A DNA stretch of 64,000 nt from DATAGF01 sp963835685 (GCA_963835685.1 CAWIGI010000010.1:1-64000), one strand, 5' to 3'; shown: positions 10,310-19,428, counted from the first letter of the stretch. The notes: generated by a model from the letters alone, not told the origin. A program made the numbers and translations.

Positions 10310-11095
10310 GTGCGTCTCACCCGGCCCGCGCCGCTCCTCGCGCTCGCCGCCCTCCTGGCGGCCGGCCTCCTCGCCCTGGCGCTCGCGCCGCGCGCCGGGG
10401 CGGTGCTGACGGCGACCGACCTGCGCATCTCGAGCAACCCCAGGGTCGTGCGGGTCGTCGTGGAGTTCGACGGGGCGACGCTGACCGGCCTGGAGCGTCA
10501 GGTCGACGCCACCGACCCGGAGATCTCCGACGGGCGCGGCGTCGTGAGGGTGAACGCGACCGGGATCGTGGCCCCCGCCTTTCCCAGGAGCGGCTTCGGC
10601 GTGATGGCGCGCATCCTGCAGCGCCCGGGCAGCATCCTCATCCGCATGGTCGCCCTGCCGGGCCGCTTCAAGTTCCTCGAGTACAACGTCTCCGTGCCGC
10701 GCAACGTCCTCGTCATCGACCTCTGGAAGTCGAGCGCCGCGGCGGCCGCGAAGGTCCTCGACGACGGCTGTCTCCGCCTCTCGAGCTGGAGCGGGGCGGA
10801 CGGGCGCGCCCGGGCGCGGGGGCTCGAGCTGCAGCCGCTCTTCGAGCACGGCCTCGTGCTGTCCGCGCGCGCGCCCGGCGCGGGCGGCTCGACGCTGGCC
10901 GAGAGGCCGCTCGTCGCGACCGAGGGCACCTTCCTGCCCGACTTCTCGGGCTACGCCGTCCCCGGACGCTGGAGCGGCCGCACCCCGATCGTCCCGGGGC
11001 TGCCGCGCCGGGCCATGCTGGAGGCCTGGGCCACCTCGGCCAAGGACGGGTCGCTCGAGTGCCTCGTCCAGGTCCCGATCCGCGTGATCCCCTAG
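10310..11095 (+). CDS. Exported protein with AMIN-like and Gmad2-like domains
   Basis: 261 residues from the GTG at 10310. A clear Sec signal or membrane anchor (PAPLLALAALLAAGLLALAL, then APRAGAV) is followed by a beta-rich stretch, DLRISSNPRVVRVVVEFDGA, ending in NVLVIDLWK, which resembles the AMIN peptidoglycan-binding fold. Residues from about 175 to the end (LELQPLFEHGLVLSA, EGTFLPDFSGYAV, AWATSAKDGSLECLVQVPI) look like the Gmad2 immunoglobulin-like domain of exported Firmicute and actinobacterial proteins. A cell-envelope role is inferred; the ligand is unknown. It is transcribed away from leuA, and the PQQ-type dehydrogenase follows 21 nt after its stop. Confidence 0.65.
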   Translation: MRLTRPAPLLALAALLAAGLLALALAPRAGAVLTATDLRISSNPRVVRVVVEFDGATLTGLERQVDATDPEISDGRGVVRVNATGIVAPAFPRSGFGVMARILQRPGSILIRMVALPGRFKFLEYNVSVPRNVLVIDLWKSSAAAAAKVLDDGCLRLSSWSGADGRARARGLELQPLFEHGLVLSARAPGAGGSTLAERPLVATEGTFLPDFSGYAVPGRWSGRTPIVPGLPRRAMLEAWATSAKDGSLECLVQVPIRVIP

Positions 11096-11103
11096 CGATC
11101 CGG

Positions 11104-11109
11104 TAGCGT
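11104..11109 (+). promoter_or_regulatory. -10 box for a leaderless start
   Basis: TAGCGT lies 7 nt before the GTG of the sugar dehydrogenase at 11117. No Shine-Dalgarno and no clear -35 are present. Confidence 0.4.
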
Positions 11110-11116
11110 CCCGGCG

Positions 11117-12682
11117 GTGCGCCGGGTCCCCCTGCTCCCCGCCCTGCTCGCGGGCGCCCTGGCCGCGGCGCTCATGGGGACCGTCCCGCAGCCCGCGGAG
11201 GCCGCCACCCTCGCCCAGGTCGGGGACTTCACCCGCCCCGTCCACGTCATGGCGCCGCCCCGCGACACCCGCAACGTGTTCGTGGTCGAGCGCGGCGGCA
11301 CGGTGCGCCTGCTCGTCAACGGCGCGCTCCGCGCGCGGCCCTTCCTGGACATCCGCCACCTCGTCCAGACGTCCAGCTCGCGCGAGAGCGAGCGCGGGCT
11401 GCTGTCGATCGCGTTCGCCCCGGACTACTCGCTCAGCGGGCGCTTCTACGTCTACTACACGTCCCGCCGGCCGCCGGCGGCCCGGACCGGCGACATCGCC
11501 GTCGACGAGTTCCGTCGCGGCGCGACCGACCGGGAGGTCGCCGATCCGGCGACCCGGCGCCCGATCCTCGCGATCGACCACGGCGACTACGAGAACCACA
11601 ACGGCGGCCAGCTCGCGTTCGGGCCGGACGGCGCGCTCTACGCCGGCACCGGCGACGGCGGGGGAGCCGGGGACCCGCTGCGGAGCGGGCAGAACCCCGC
11701 GAGCCCGCTGGGCAAGATCCTGCGGCTCGACCCGATCGGCGGCGGCCCCACGTCCGTCTGGTCGTCGGGGCTGCGCAACCCGTTCCGGTTCTCCTTCGAC
11801 CGGCTGACGGGCGACCTCACCGTCGGCGACGTGGGCCAGGCCGACGTCGAGGAGATCGACTTCGTCCCCAGGGCGTCCGGCTGGGGGCGCGGCGCGAACT
11901 TCGGCTGGAGCATCCTCGAGGGCCGCGAGCGGTACGGCGCCGGGCGGCCGGCCCGCGCGGACGAGCTTCCCGGCGGCTACGTCGGCCCGGTGATCGAGCA
12001 CGGCCACTCGGCGGGCTGGTGCTCGATCACCGGCGGGTTCGTGGTCCGCGACGCGGCCCTTCCCGAGCTCTACGGCCGCTACGTCTACGGCGACTACTGC
12101 AGGGGCGAGCTCTACGCGGCCGGCCTGGCGGCCTCCGGCGCGAGCCGCGTCGGGGCGGTCGGGCTGCGCGTGAACGGCCTCAGCTCCCTCGGCGAGGACG
12201 GCTGCGGCCGGCTCTACGCGTCGTCGATCGACGGCCCGGTCTACCGGCTCGTGACCACCGGGGCCTGCGCCGGTCCGGCGCCCGTGCCCTTCGCCGTCCC
12301 GGGCGACGGCCCCGCCGGGGCGATGCCCCGGGACACGCGCCGGCCCAAGGTCAAGCTCAGGGTGCCGCAGCGCCAGAAGGTGCTGCGAAAGGGCTACCTG
12401 CAGGTGCGCGTCGGCTGCAACGAGCTCTGCCGGGTGGCCGCCTCCGGCAAGGTCCTGGGCCCCCGGCGCGCCACGAGGACGGCGACGCTCCAGCGGGTGC
12501 GGCGCACCCTCGCCCCGAACGCGCGCGTGACCCTCAGGCTGCCGGTCTCCCTGCCGGCGCGGCGGGCCCTCCGGGCCCGCTTCGCCGCGGACCCGCTGGC
12601 GCTGGCGCGCGTGACCGTCGTCGCGAAGGACGTCACCGGCAACCGCCGGGTGGCGAGGACGCTGGCGGTACTCTCCCGCTGA
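11117..12682 (+). CDS. PQQ-dependent glucose/sorbosone dehydrogenase-like exported protein
   Basis: 521 residues with a signal peptide (LLPALLAGALAAALMGTV, cleavage likely after AEA). Residues about 30-390 form the six-bladed beta-propeller of the GSDH/HHIP family: NVFVVERGGTVRLLVNG, RGLLSIAFAPDY, DHGDYENHNGGQLAFGPDG, GTGDGGGAGDP, SSGLRNPFRFSFD, GDVGQADVEEID, YGRYVYGDYCRGELY. These are the substrate and PQQ-facing loops. A 120-residue C-terminal extension (KVKLRVPQRQKVLRKGYLQV, then GCNELCRV) is a small beta domain with two cysteines, common on secreted Thermoleophilia proteins. It probably oxidises a sugar or is a catalytically silent propeller outside the cell. GTG start chosen at the first residue of the signal peptide. 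Confidence 0.85.
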   Translation: MRRVPLLPALLAGALAAALMGTVPQPAEAATLAQVGDFTRPVHVMAPPRDTRNVFVVERGGTVRLLVNGALRARPFLDIRHLVQTSSSRESERGLLSIAFAPDYSLSGRFYVYYTSRRPPAARTGDIAVDEFRRGATDREVADPATRRPILAIDHGDYENHNGGQLAFGPDGALYAGTGDGGGAGDPLRSGQNPASPLGKILRLDPIGGGPTSVWSSGLRNPFRFSFDRLTGDLTVGDVGQADVEEIDFVPRASGWGRGANFGWSILEGRERYGAGRPARADELPGGYVGPVIEHGHSAGWCSITGGFVVRDAALPELYGRYVYGDYCRGELYAAGLAASGASRVGAVGLRVNGLSSLGEDGCGRLYASSIDGPVYRLVTTGACAGPAPVPFAVPGDGPAGAMPRDTRRPKVKLRVPQRQKVLRKGYLQVRVGCNELCRVAASGKVLGPRRATRTATLQRVRRTLAPNARVTLRLPVSLPARRALRARFAADPLALARVTVVAKDVTGNRRVARTLAVLSR

Positions 12683-12694
12683 CCCGGCGTCAGC
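12678..12694. terminator. Bidirectional hairpin over two convergent stop codons
   Basis: GCTGAC-CCGGC-GTCAGC is a perfect 6-bp inverted repeat. The left arm holds the TGA of the sugar dehydrogenase and the right arm the reverse TGA of serA. No T-run on either side. Confidence 0.45.
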
Positions 12695-14282
12695 CGACGT
12701 CGAGGTCCACGAACCAGGCCGCGTCGAAGCCCTCGATGGCGCGGATCTGGCTCGCGACCTCGGGCGGGACCGGCGAGTCCACGGTCACCGCCATGACCGC
12801 CCCGCCCTCGGCGCGCGAGACGGCCATCGACGCGATGTTGACGTCGGCCAGGCCGAGGATGGTCCCCACGCGGCCGATCTGGCCGGGGATGTCGAGGTAG
12901 CGGAAGAGCCCCACGTGGGGCGCGAGCTCGATCTCGATGTCCTGGTCGAAGGCCTCCACGAGCCGTGGCCGCGAGGTGGTGCCGATGGTGGTGCCGCTGA
13001 GGCTGACGCCGGCCGCCCGGAGCGAGAGGCGGTTGGTGTAGTCCCGCGCTCGCGGCGTGGTGGTCTCGCGCCACTCGATGCCGCGGTCGGCGGCGAGCGA
13101 GCCGGCGTTCACCACGTTCACGTACTCCTCCACGTGGCCCTGGAGCACGCCGGCGAGGACGGCGGAGGTGAGCAGGCGGATGTCTTGCGTGCCGAGCTGC
13201 CCCTCGTAGGAGATCTCGAGCGGCGACACGGCGCCGCCGGCCAGCCCCCCGATGAGCTGCCCGAGCTGGCGCGCCAACGGCAGGAACGGCCCGAGGACGG
13301 CGAGCGCCTCGGGGCCGAGCGCCGGGATGTTGACCGCGGACGTCACGATCCCGCCGGTGAGCGCCGCCGCGACCTGCTCGGCGACGACCACCCCGGCGCG
13401 GTCCTGCGCCTCCTCGGTCGAGGCCCCGAGGTGGGGCGTGACGACGACGCCCGGCCGGCCGAACAGCGGGCTCTCGGTGACGGGCTCCTCCGGGAACACG
13501 TCGATCCCGGCGCCGCCGAGGCGCCCGCTCTCGAGCGCCTCCACCAGCGCTTCCTGGTCGACCACGTCGCCGCGGGCCGCGTTGATCAGGCGAGCGCCCG
13601 GCTTCATCGCGGCGAACGCGTCCCGCCCGACGAACCCGCGTGTCTCGGCCGTCGAGGCCAGGTGGAGGCTGACGAAGTCGCTCACCCGATAGAGGTCCTC
13701 GGGGGCCTCGGCCTTCTCCACCCCGAGCTCGCGGAAGCGGACGTCGGCCACGAACGGGTCGTAGGCGATCACGCGCATCCCCAGGCCCTTGGCCCGCTCG
13801 GCGACCATCTGGCCGATGCGGCCGAGGCCGAGCACGCCCAGGGTCTTGCCGGTGACCTCCACCCCGCCGAACTTCGACCGGTCCCAGCGCCCGGCCACGA
13901 GGCTGGAGTGCGCCTGCGGGATGTTCCGTGCTTGAGCGAGCAACAGGGCGATGGCGTGCTCCGCCGCCGACAAGGCGTTGGAGCCGGCGGCGTTGACCAC
14001 CACGATGCCGCGGCGGGTGGCCGCCTCGACGTCGACGTTGTCGACCCCGGTGCCGGCCCGGCCGACCACCTTCAGCCGCTCCGCGCGCTCGATGAGATCG
14101 GCGCTGACGTCGGTCGCGCTGCGCACCACCAGCGCGTCGTAGCCGGCGACGCGCTCCATGAGCTCGTCGCGCGAGAGGCCGACGCCGCTGTCGACGGAGA
14201 AGCGCTCGGCCAGGTAGGCGACCCCGGCGTCGGCGATCGTCTCGCACACCAGCACCCGCAGGTCCGCGCGGAGCGTGGTCAA
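12690..14282 (-). CDS. serA: D-3-phosphoglycerate dehydrogenase, long form
   Basis: First step of serine biosynthesis: 3-phosphoglycerate to 3-phosphohydroxypyruvate with NAD. 530 residues, the long actinobacterial type: catalytic/NAD domains (residues 8-320) with VLGLGRIGQMVAERAKGLG, LINAARGDVVDQEAL and VVTPHLGASTEEAQ (catalytic His), then an allosteric ASB domain (320-450) and a C-terminal ACT domain (ILGLADVNIASMAVSRAEGG) that normally binds serine. The start is uncertain: TTG at 14282 has no ribosome site, and a GTG seven or more codons inside (RVLVCETIADAG) is possible. It converges on the sugar dehydrogenase and lies 76 nt after a class V aminotransferase that probably performs the next step. 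Confidence 0.93.
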   Translation of the reverse strand: MTTLRADLRVLVCETIADAGVAYLAERFSVDSGVGLSRDELMERVAGYDALVVRSATDVSADLIERAERLKVVGRAGTGVDNVDVEAATRRGIVVVNAAGSNALSAAEHAIALLLAQARNIPQAHSSLVAGRWDRSKFGGVEVTGKTLGVLGLGRIGQMVAERAKGLGMRVIAYDPFVADVRFRELGVEKAEAPEDLYRVSDFVSLHLASTAETRGFVGRDAFAAMKPGARLINAARGDVVDQEALVEALESGRLGGAGIDVFPEEPVTESPLFGRPGVVVTPHLGASTEEAQDRAGVVVAEQVAAALTGGIVTSAVNIPALGPEALAVLGPFLPLARQLGQLIGGLAGGAVSPLEISYEGQLGTQDIRLLTSAVLAGVLQGHVEEYVNVVNAGSLAADRGIEWRETTTPRARDYTNRLSLRAAGVSLSGTTIGTTSRPRLVEAFDQDIEIELAPHVGLFRYLDIPGQIGRVGTILGLADVNIASMAVSRAEGGAVMAVTVDSPVPPEVASQIRAIEGFDAAWFVDLDVG

Positions 14283-14358
14283 AGGGGCTCGTGGAGAACG
14301 GGCGGCGGCCAGCCCCGGCCACGCCGGTGCCGCCGCCTTCGTCCGCGCCGCTCGTCCC

Positions 14359-15552
14359 TCACGGTGTCTGCAGCGCCTCGTGCGCGACGCGCTGCGCAGC
14401 GGCCACCCCGGCGCCCAGCTCGACCGGCTGCCCGAGATCGGCGAGCACGATCTCCAGCGCGCCGAGCGCCGTCACGATGTCGCGGTAGTCGTAGTAGCCG
14501 CAGTGGCCGATGCGGCAGATCCTCCCGGCCAGCTTGCCCTGGCCGCCGGCGATCTGGATGCCGAAGCGGCGCTTCATCAGCCCCGGGATGACCGGGCCGT
14601 TGACCCCCTCGGGAACGTGGAACGCGGTGACGACGTTGGCCTCGGGGTTCTCCGGGCCCAGCAGCGACAGCCCGCAGGCGACGACCCCCGCGCGGCACAT
14701 CCTCCCGAGCGTGCGGTGGCGGGCGAAGACGTTCTGCAGCCCCTCCGCCTCGATCAGGCGCAGGGCCTCCTGCAGCTGGCAGACGAGGGTGACCGGCGGC
14801 GTGAAGGGGCTGCGCGAGCCGCCCTTCCGGGTGCGCTCCCAGTCGAGGTAGAAGCCGCCGGGGCCGAGGGCGGCCGACCGCGCCACGGCCCGCTCGCCGG
14901 CCGCCACGAAGGCGAGCCCCGGCGGGGTCATCAGGCCCTTCTGCGATCCGGAGACGACGACGTTGACCCCCCAGCGGTCCATGGGCAGGTCCACGACGCC
15001 GAGCCCCGAGACGGCGTCGGCCACGAGGATGCGGTCGCCCGCGGCCTCGCGCAGGGCCGGCAGGTCCGAGACGACCCCGGTCGAGGTCTCGCTCTGGGTG
15101 ACGAAGACCACCTCGATGCCGGGCTCGCCCTCCAGCGCCTCGGCGACCGCGGCGGGATCGATCGGCCGGCCCCACTCGCCCTCCAGGTGCACGGCGTCGA
15201 CGCCGTGGTCGGCGCAGATCGCCGCCCAGCGGACCCCGAAGTTGCCGCACGAGGCCACCAGGACGCGCTCGCCGGGCGCGGCGAGGTTCGCCACCGCCGA
15301 GTCCATCGCCCCCGAGCCCGAGGCGCCGAAGACGAGCACCGTCCCCTCGGTCTGGAAGACGCCCCGCAGGCGCTCGATCACGTCCTCCCAGATGGCGACG
15401 AACTCGGCCGATCGCGAATAGAGGATGGGGCGGGCGCCCGCGGCGACGACCTCCGGCGGGAGTGCGGTCGGGCCGGGCACCATCAGGGCGCCCTTGAGGT
15501 TCCCGACCGAGGCGGGCGCGGCGGCGCGGGTCGATGCCGGCGAGGTGGTCAT
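14359..15552 (-). CDS. Class V aminotransferase (serine-pyruvate / alanine-glyoxylate family)
   Basis: 397 residues, fold-type I PLP enzyme: MVPGPTALPPEVVAAGARPI at the N-terminus, VFGASGSGAMDSAVANL near residue 85, VADAVSGLG, and the PLP lysine in VVSGSQKGLMTPPG near residue 195. Family members interconvert serine, alanine, glyoxylate and pyruvate. In organisms lacking SerC an enzyme of this family beside serA is thought to act as phosphoserine aminotransferase. The order ilvC, this gene, serA, with a 2-nt gap after ilvC, supports a biosynthetic rather than photorespiratory role. ATG at 15552; an upstream extension is read-through of ilvC in another frame. Confidence 0.85.
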   Translation of the reverse strand: MTTSPASTRAAAPASVGNLKGALMVPGPTALPPEVVAAGARPILYSRSAEFVAIWEDVIERLRGVFQTEGTVLVFGASGSGAMDSAVANLAAPGERVLVASCGNFGVRWAAICADHGVDAVHLEGEWGRPIDPAAVAEALEGEPGIEVVFVTQSETSTGVVSDLPALREAAGDRILVADAVSGLGVVDLPMDRWGVNVVVSGSQKGLMTPPGLAFVAAGERAVARSAALGPGGFYLDWERTRKGGSRSPFTPPVTLVCQLQEALRLIEAEGLQNVFARHRTLGRMCRAGVVACGLSLLGPENPEANVVTAFHVPEGVNGPVIPGLMKRRFGIQIAGGQGKLAGRICRIGHCGYYDYRDIVTALGALEIVLADLGQPVELGAGVAAAQRVAHEALQTP

Positions 15553-15554
15553 GC

Positions 15555-16550
<996 letters not shown>

Positions 16551-16596
16551 GGTGGCGCTCCGGGTCGGGTGTGGCCGGGGTCGGGCGACCCCGGTG

Positions 16597-17082
16597 TCAG
16601 GTGATCGACGCGCCGCGCCCGAGCGCGACCACGCCGGTCTTGACCAGCTCGATCAGCCCGAAGGGCCGCAGGAGCTGCTCGAAGTTCACGAGCTCGTCGC
16701 TCTCCCCGGTGACCTGGATGGTGAGCGAGTCGGAGGTGACGTCGATGATCCGCGCGTCGAAGATCTCGACGAGCTGGACGACCTCGCTCCGCGTGCGGGC
16801 GTCGGCCCTCACCTTCACGAGGGCGAGCTCGCGCGAGACCATGTTCTCGGGGTCGAGGTCGCGGATCTTGATGACGTTGACGAGCTTGTCGAGCTGCTTG
16901 GTCATCTGCTCGACCGGGAAGCGGCTCGTGTCGACCGCGATCGTCATGCGCGAGCGGTCGGGGTCCTCGGTCGGGCTGACGGCCAGCGAGTCGATGTTGA
17001 AGCCCCGCCGGGTGAAGAGGCCGGCGACGCGCGACAGGACCCCTGGCTTGTTCTCGACGAGGACCGAGAGGGTGTGCTTCAC
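16597..17082 (-). CDS. ilvN: Acetolactate synthase small (regulatory) subunit
   Basis: 161 residues from the GTG at 17082: an N-terminal ACT domain (LSVLVENKPGVLSRVAGLF, RRGFNIDSLAVSPTED), an ACT-like second half (DARIIDVTSDSLTIQVTGE) and a C-terminal end typical of valine-sensitive regulatory subunits. It binds valine and activates the catalytic subunit IlvB. Unusually ilvB is not upstream: the neighbour on that side is a divergent response regulator, so IlvN is separated from its partner. TATGCT 8 nt before the GTG suggests leaderless transcription starting the ilvN-ilvC-aminotransferase-serA operon. Confidence 0.92.
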   Translation of the reverse strand: MKHTLSVLVENKPGVLSRVAGLFTRRGFNIDSLAVSPTEDPDRSRMTIAVDTSRFPVEQMTKQLDKLVNVIKIRDLDPENMVSRELALVKVRADARTRSEVVQLVEIFDARIIDVTSDSLTIQVTGESDELVNFEQLLRPFGLIELVKTGVVALGRGASIT

Positions 17083-17090
17083 GGCGCGGC

Positions 17091-17096
17091 AGCATA
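17091..17096 (-). promoter_or_regulatory. -10 box before ilvN
   Basis: TATGCT on the minus strand, 8 nt before the GTG of ilvN; no obvious -35. Confidence 0.4.
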
Positions 17097-17101
17097 GCGG
17101 T

Positions 17102-17153
17102 CCATAGGCCCCTCTCCCGGCTCCGCCTGACGGCGGGGCGCGCCGTCCGAGGG
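17102..17153 (+). repeat. Dispersed palindromic repeat, copy 1
   Basis: Contains GCCCCTCTCCCGGCTCCGCC, then CTGACGGCGGGGCGCGCCG and TCCGAGGG. It is nearly identical to copies at 17158-17216 and 60723-60780 and, inverted, 30832-30882. This copy has lost the final GGC of the closing arm. Confidence 0.8.
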
Positions 17154-17157
17154 CGGT

Positions 17158-17216
17158 CATACGCCCCTCTCCCGGCTCCGCCTGGCGGCGGGGCGCGCCG
17201 TCCGAGGGGCTTGGGG
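17158..17216 (+). repeat. Dispersed palindromic repeat, copy 2 (tandem with copy 1)
   Basis: Opens with CATACGCCCCTCTCCCGGCT and closes with CGCCGTCCGAGGGGCTTGGG. The arms GCCCCTC and GAGGGGC pair, with inner GC-rich complementarity, so the unit folds as a long hairpin. It stands between the divergent genes ilvN and the response regulator. Confidence 0.8.
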
Positions 17217-17224
17217 GCAGGGGC

Positions 17225-17230
17225 TACCCT
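17225..17230 (+). promoter_or_regulatory. -10 box for the two-component operon
   Basis: TACCCT 7 nt before the ATG at 17238 suggests leaderless transcription. It directly follows repeat copy 2. Confidence 0.4.
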
Positions 17231-17237
17231 TATCCCC

Positions 17238-17918
17238 ATGGAGGGGCGGCTCCTCGTGGTGGAGGACGATCCGCAGGTCCGGGCGATGCTCACGCGGGCG
17301 CTGCGGTACGAGGGCTTCGAGGTGGCGGCGGCGTGCGACGGGGCCGAGGCCATGGCGGCCCTGCGGGCGTCGCCTCCCGACCTGCTCCTGCTCGACCTGC
17401 TGCTCCCCGACGCCGACGGCGTCGACCTCTGCGGCCGGCTGCGCGCCGACGGCGATCCGGTGCCGATCCTGATGCTGACCGCGCGCGACACGGTGACCGA
17501 CCGGGTGGCCGGCTTCGAGGCGGGCGCCGACGACTACCTCGTCAAGCCCTTCTCGACGGCCGAGCTCGTCGCCCGGGTGCGGGCGCTGCTGCGGCGCGCG
17601 CGCGAGCGGCCGGCGACCGCGACGCGCAGGGTCGGCGACCTCGTGCTGGACGCCTCCAGGCACGAGGTCCACCGCGGCGGCCGGGTGGTCCGGCTCACGC
17701 GGCGCGAGTTCGACCTGCTGGCGCTGTTCCTCGACAACCCGGGCACCGTCCTCGCGCGAGAGCGCCTCCTCACCGAGGCGTGGGGCTTCATGTCGCCGGT
17801 CGAGACCAACGCGGTCAACGTCTACGTCGGCTACCTGCGGCGCAAGCTGGAGGAGGGCGGCGAGCCCCGCCTCATCCACACCGTGCGGGGCGTCGGCTAC
17901 GTGCTGAGGCAGCCGTGA
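17238..17918 (+). CDS. OmpR-family response regulator
   Basis: 226 residues. The receiver domain (residues 4-115) has acidic VVEDD, phospho-acceptor Asp53 in LLLLDLLLPDADG, Thr in LMLTARD and Lys in DDYLVKPF. The winged-helix DNA-binding domain (130-224) has RLTRREFDLLALFLDNPG and a recognition helix region NAVNVYVGYLRRKLE ending HTVRGVGYVLRQP. This is the MprA/TcrA-like actinobacterial subgroup. The gene overlaps the histidine kinase by 4 nt (GTGA), so the pair is co-translated. Target genes are unknown. The start at ATG 17238 is preferred over an upstream in-frame TTG because of the -10 box. Confidence 0.95.
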   Translation: MEGRLLVVEDDPQVRAMLTRALRYEGFEVAAACDGAEAMAALRASPPDLLLLDLLLPDADGVDLCGRLRADGDPVPILMLTARDTVTDRVAGFEAGADDYLVKPFSTAELVARVRALLRRARERPATATRRVGDLVLDASRHEVHRGGRVVRLTRREFDLLALFLDNPGTVLARERLLTEAWGFMSPVETNAVNVYVGYLRRKLEEGGEPRLIHTVRGVGYVLRQP

Positions 17919-19219
17919 GCCTCCGGACCCGGATCGCGCTGTCGGCGGCCGCGGCGGCGCTGGCCGCGGTCGCGCTCTTCGCCGTCGGCGCCTACCTGCT
18001 GATCTCCGAGCGGGCCTACGACCGGCTCGACCGATCGCTCTCGGAGACCGCCGACCGCGTGGCGGACGAGCTCGAGGCGCCCGACCTGGGCGGCCGCGAC
18101 TTCGCCGAGCCCCCGACCCCGGGCGCGCCCGCGCGCCCCGCGCCCGACCCCGAGCCCGACCCGGCGGGGACGCGCGTCGAGCTCGACCCCGCCGGGGAGA
18201 TGGACCCGAGCGGCCCGCGCACCGTGACGCTCGACGGCGAGCGCTACCGGCTGCTCGTGCGGGCGCTCGAGCCGTCCGGGGGCGGGAGCCCGAGCACGGT
18301 CGCGGTCGCCCGGCCCCTCACCGACGTCGAGGAGACGCTCGACGAGGTCGCCCTCGGCCTCGCCACCGCGGCGCTGGTCGCGGCGCTGATCGCGACGGGG
18401 CTCGCGCTCCTGGTCGTCCGCCCCGCCCTGCGCCCCCTGGCCCAGGCCCGCGCCGCCGCCGAGCGGGTCGCCGACAGCCAGGACCCCTCGCTCCGGGTCC
18501 CGGAGGGTCGCGCCGACGAGGTCGGCGGGCTCGCGCGGGCCATGAACCGGATGCTGGCCCGCCTCGAGTCCGCCCAGGGCCGGCTGCGCTCGACCCTGGG
18601 GGAGCAGCGGCGCTTCGCCGCGGACGCGTCCCACGAGATGCGGACGCCGATCACCGCCCTGCGCGGCGACATCGAGACCCTCAGCCGCCACGACCTCCCG
18701 CCGGCCGAGCGGAGCGAGACGCTCGCCGACATGGCCACGTCGGTCAACCGGCTCGACCGGCTGGTGGAGGGCCTGCTGGGCCTCGCCCGCGTGGACGGCG
18801 AGGCCGGTGAGGCGGAGCCGGTCGATCTGGGCGAGATGGTCGCCGAGATCGCGACGGCCGACGAGTGCGACGGCGTCAACCCGGGCGTCGTGGTGACCGG
18901 CGACCGGGCCGCCCTCCGCGGCATGCTCATGAACCTGATCGACAACGGCCGCACCCATGGCGGCCGCGTCAGGGTGGCGGTGGCGGCCGAGAGCGGGTCG
19001 GCCGTCGTGCGCGTGGAGGACGACGGGCCCGGCATTCCCGCCGCCGACCGCGAGCGGGTCTTCGACCGCTTCTACCGCGCTCCCGACCGCCGCGGGACGC
19101 CCGGCGCGGGCCTCGGCCTGCCGATCGCCAAGGCCACCGCCGAGCGCTGGGGCGGCAGCCTGAGGCTCCTGCCGACCGGCTCGGGGACGAGCTTCGAGGT
19201 GCGGCTCCCCCTCGCCTGA
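17915..19219 (+). CDS. Sensor histidine kinase
   Basis: 434 residues. TM1 at about 8-32, an extracytoplasmic loop of about 115 residues rich in Pro and acidic residues, TM2 at about 145-170, HAMP (170-225), HisKA with the phospho-acceptor His near residue 240 in DASHEMRTPI, and HATPase_c with N box NLIDNGRTHGG, G1 box VEDDGPGIP, F box VFDRFYRAPD and G2 box GAGLGLPIAKA. It phosphorylates the overlapping response regulator. The loop has no recognisable ligand fold. After its stop comes the palindrome-rich element at 19261-19419. Confidence 0.94.
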   Translation: MSLRTRIALSAAAAALAAVALFAVGAYLLISERAYDRLDRSLSETADRVADELEAPDLGGRDFAEPPTPGAPARPAPDPEPDPAGTRVELDPAGEMDPSGPRTVTLDGERYRLLVRALEPSGGGSPSTVAVARPLTDVEETLDEVALGLATAALVAALIATGLALLVVRPALRPLAQARAAAERVADSQDPSLRVPEGRADEVGGLARAMNRMLARLESAQGRLRSTLGEQRRFAADASHEMRTPITALRGDIETLSRHDLPPAERSETLADMATSVNRLDRLVEGLLGLARVDGEAGEAEPVDLGEMVAEIATADECDGVNPGVVVTGDRAALRGMLMNLIDNGRTHGGRVRVAVAAESGSAVVRVEDDGPGIPAADRERVFDRFYRAPDRRGTPGAGLGLPIAKATAERWGGSLRLLPTGSGTSFEVRLPLA

Positions 19220-19260
19220 CCCGCCATCGGGACGGCCCGCCGGCCGGGGTGGGCCGGGGT

Positions 19261-19419
19261 GTGCCAATTGGCCGCTCGGACGTCGGCCAAGTGGCACCTT
19301 CACAATTCAGCGGGCCAGTCGTCGGCATTCCCGGATGCCGAGATCGCCTTCATGGTCGCGATGTCGAGGATCGGCCAAATGGCCCACGAGCCCGTGGCCA
19401 ATTGGCACGTTCACAATTC
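19261..19419. repeat. Duplicated element with four GCCAANTGGC palindromes
   Basis: The palindromes are GCCAATTGGC (19263), GCCAAGTGGC (19286), GCCAAATGGC (19374) and GCCAATTGGC (19397). Members of each pair are exactly 23 nt apart. Each pair ends in GGCAC[C/G]TTCACAATTC, so 19261-19308 and 19372-19419 are two copies of one 48-nt block. The block is markedly less GC-rich than its surroundings. It lies between the convergent ends of the histidine kinase and the ligase. Function unknown. Confidence 0.75.
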
Positions 19420-19428
19420 GCAGCCCGC

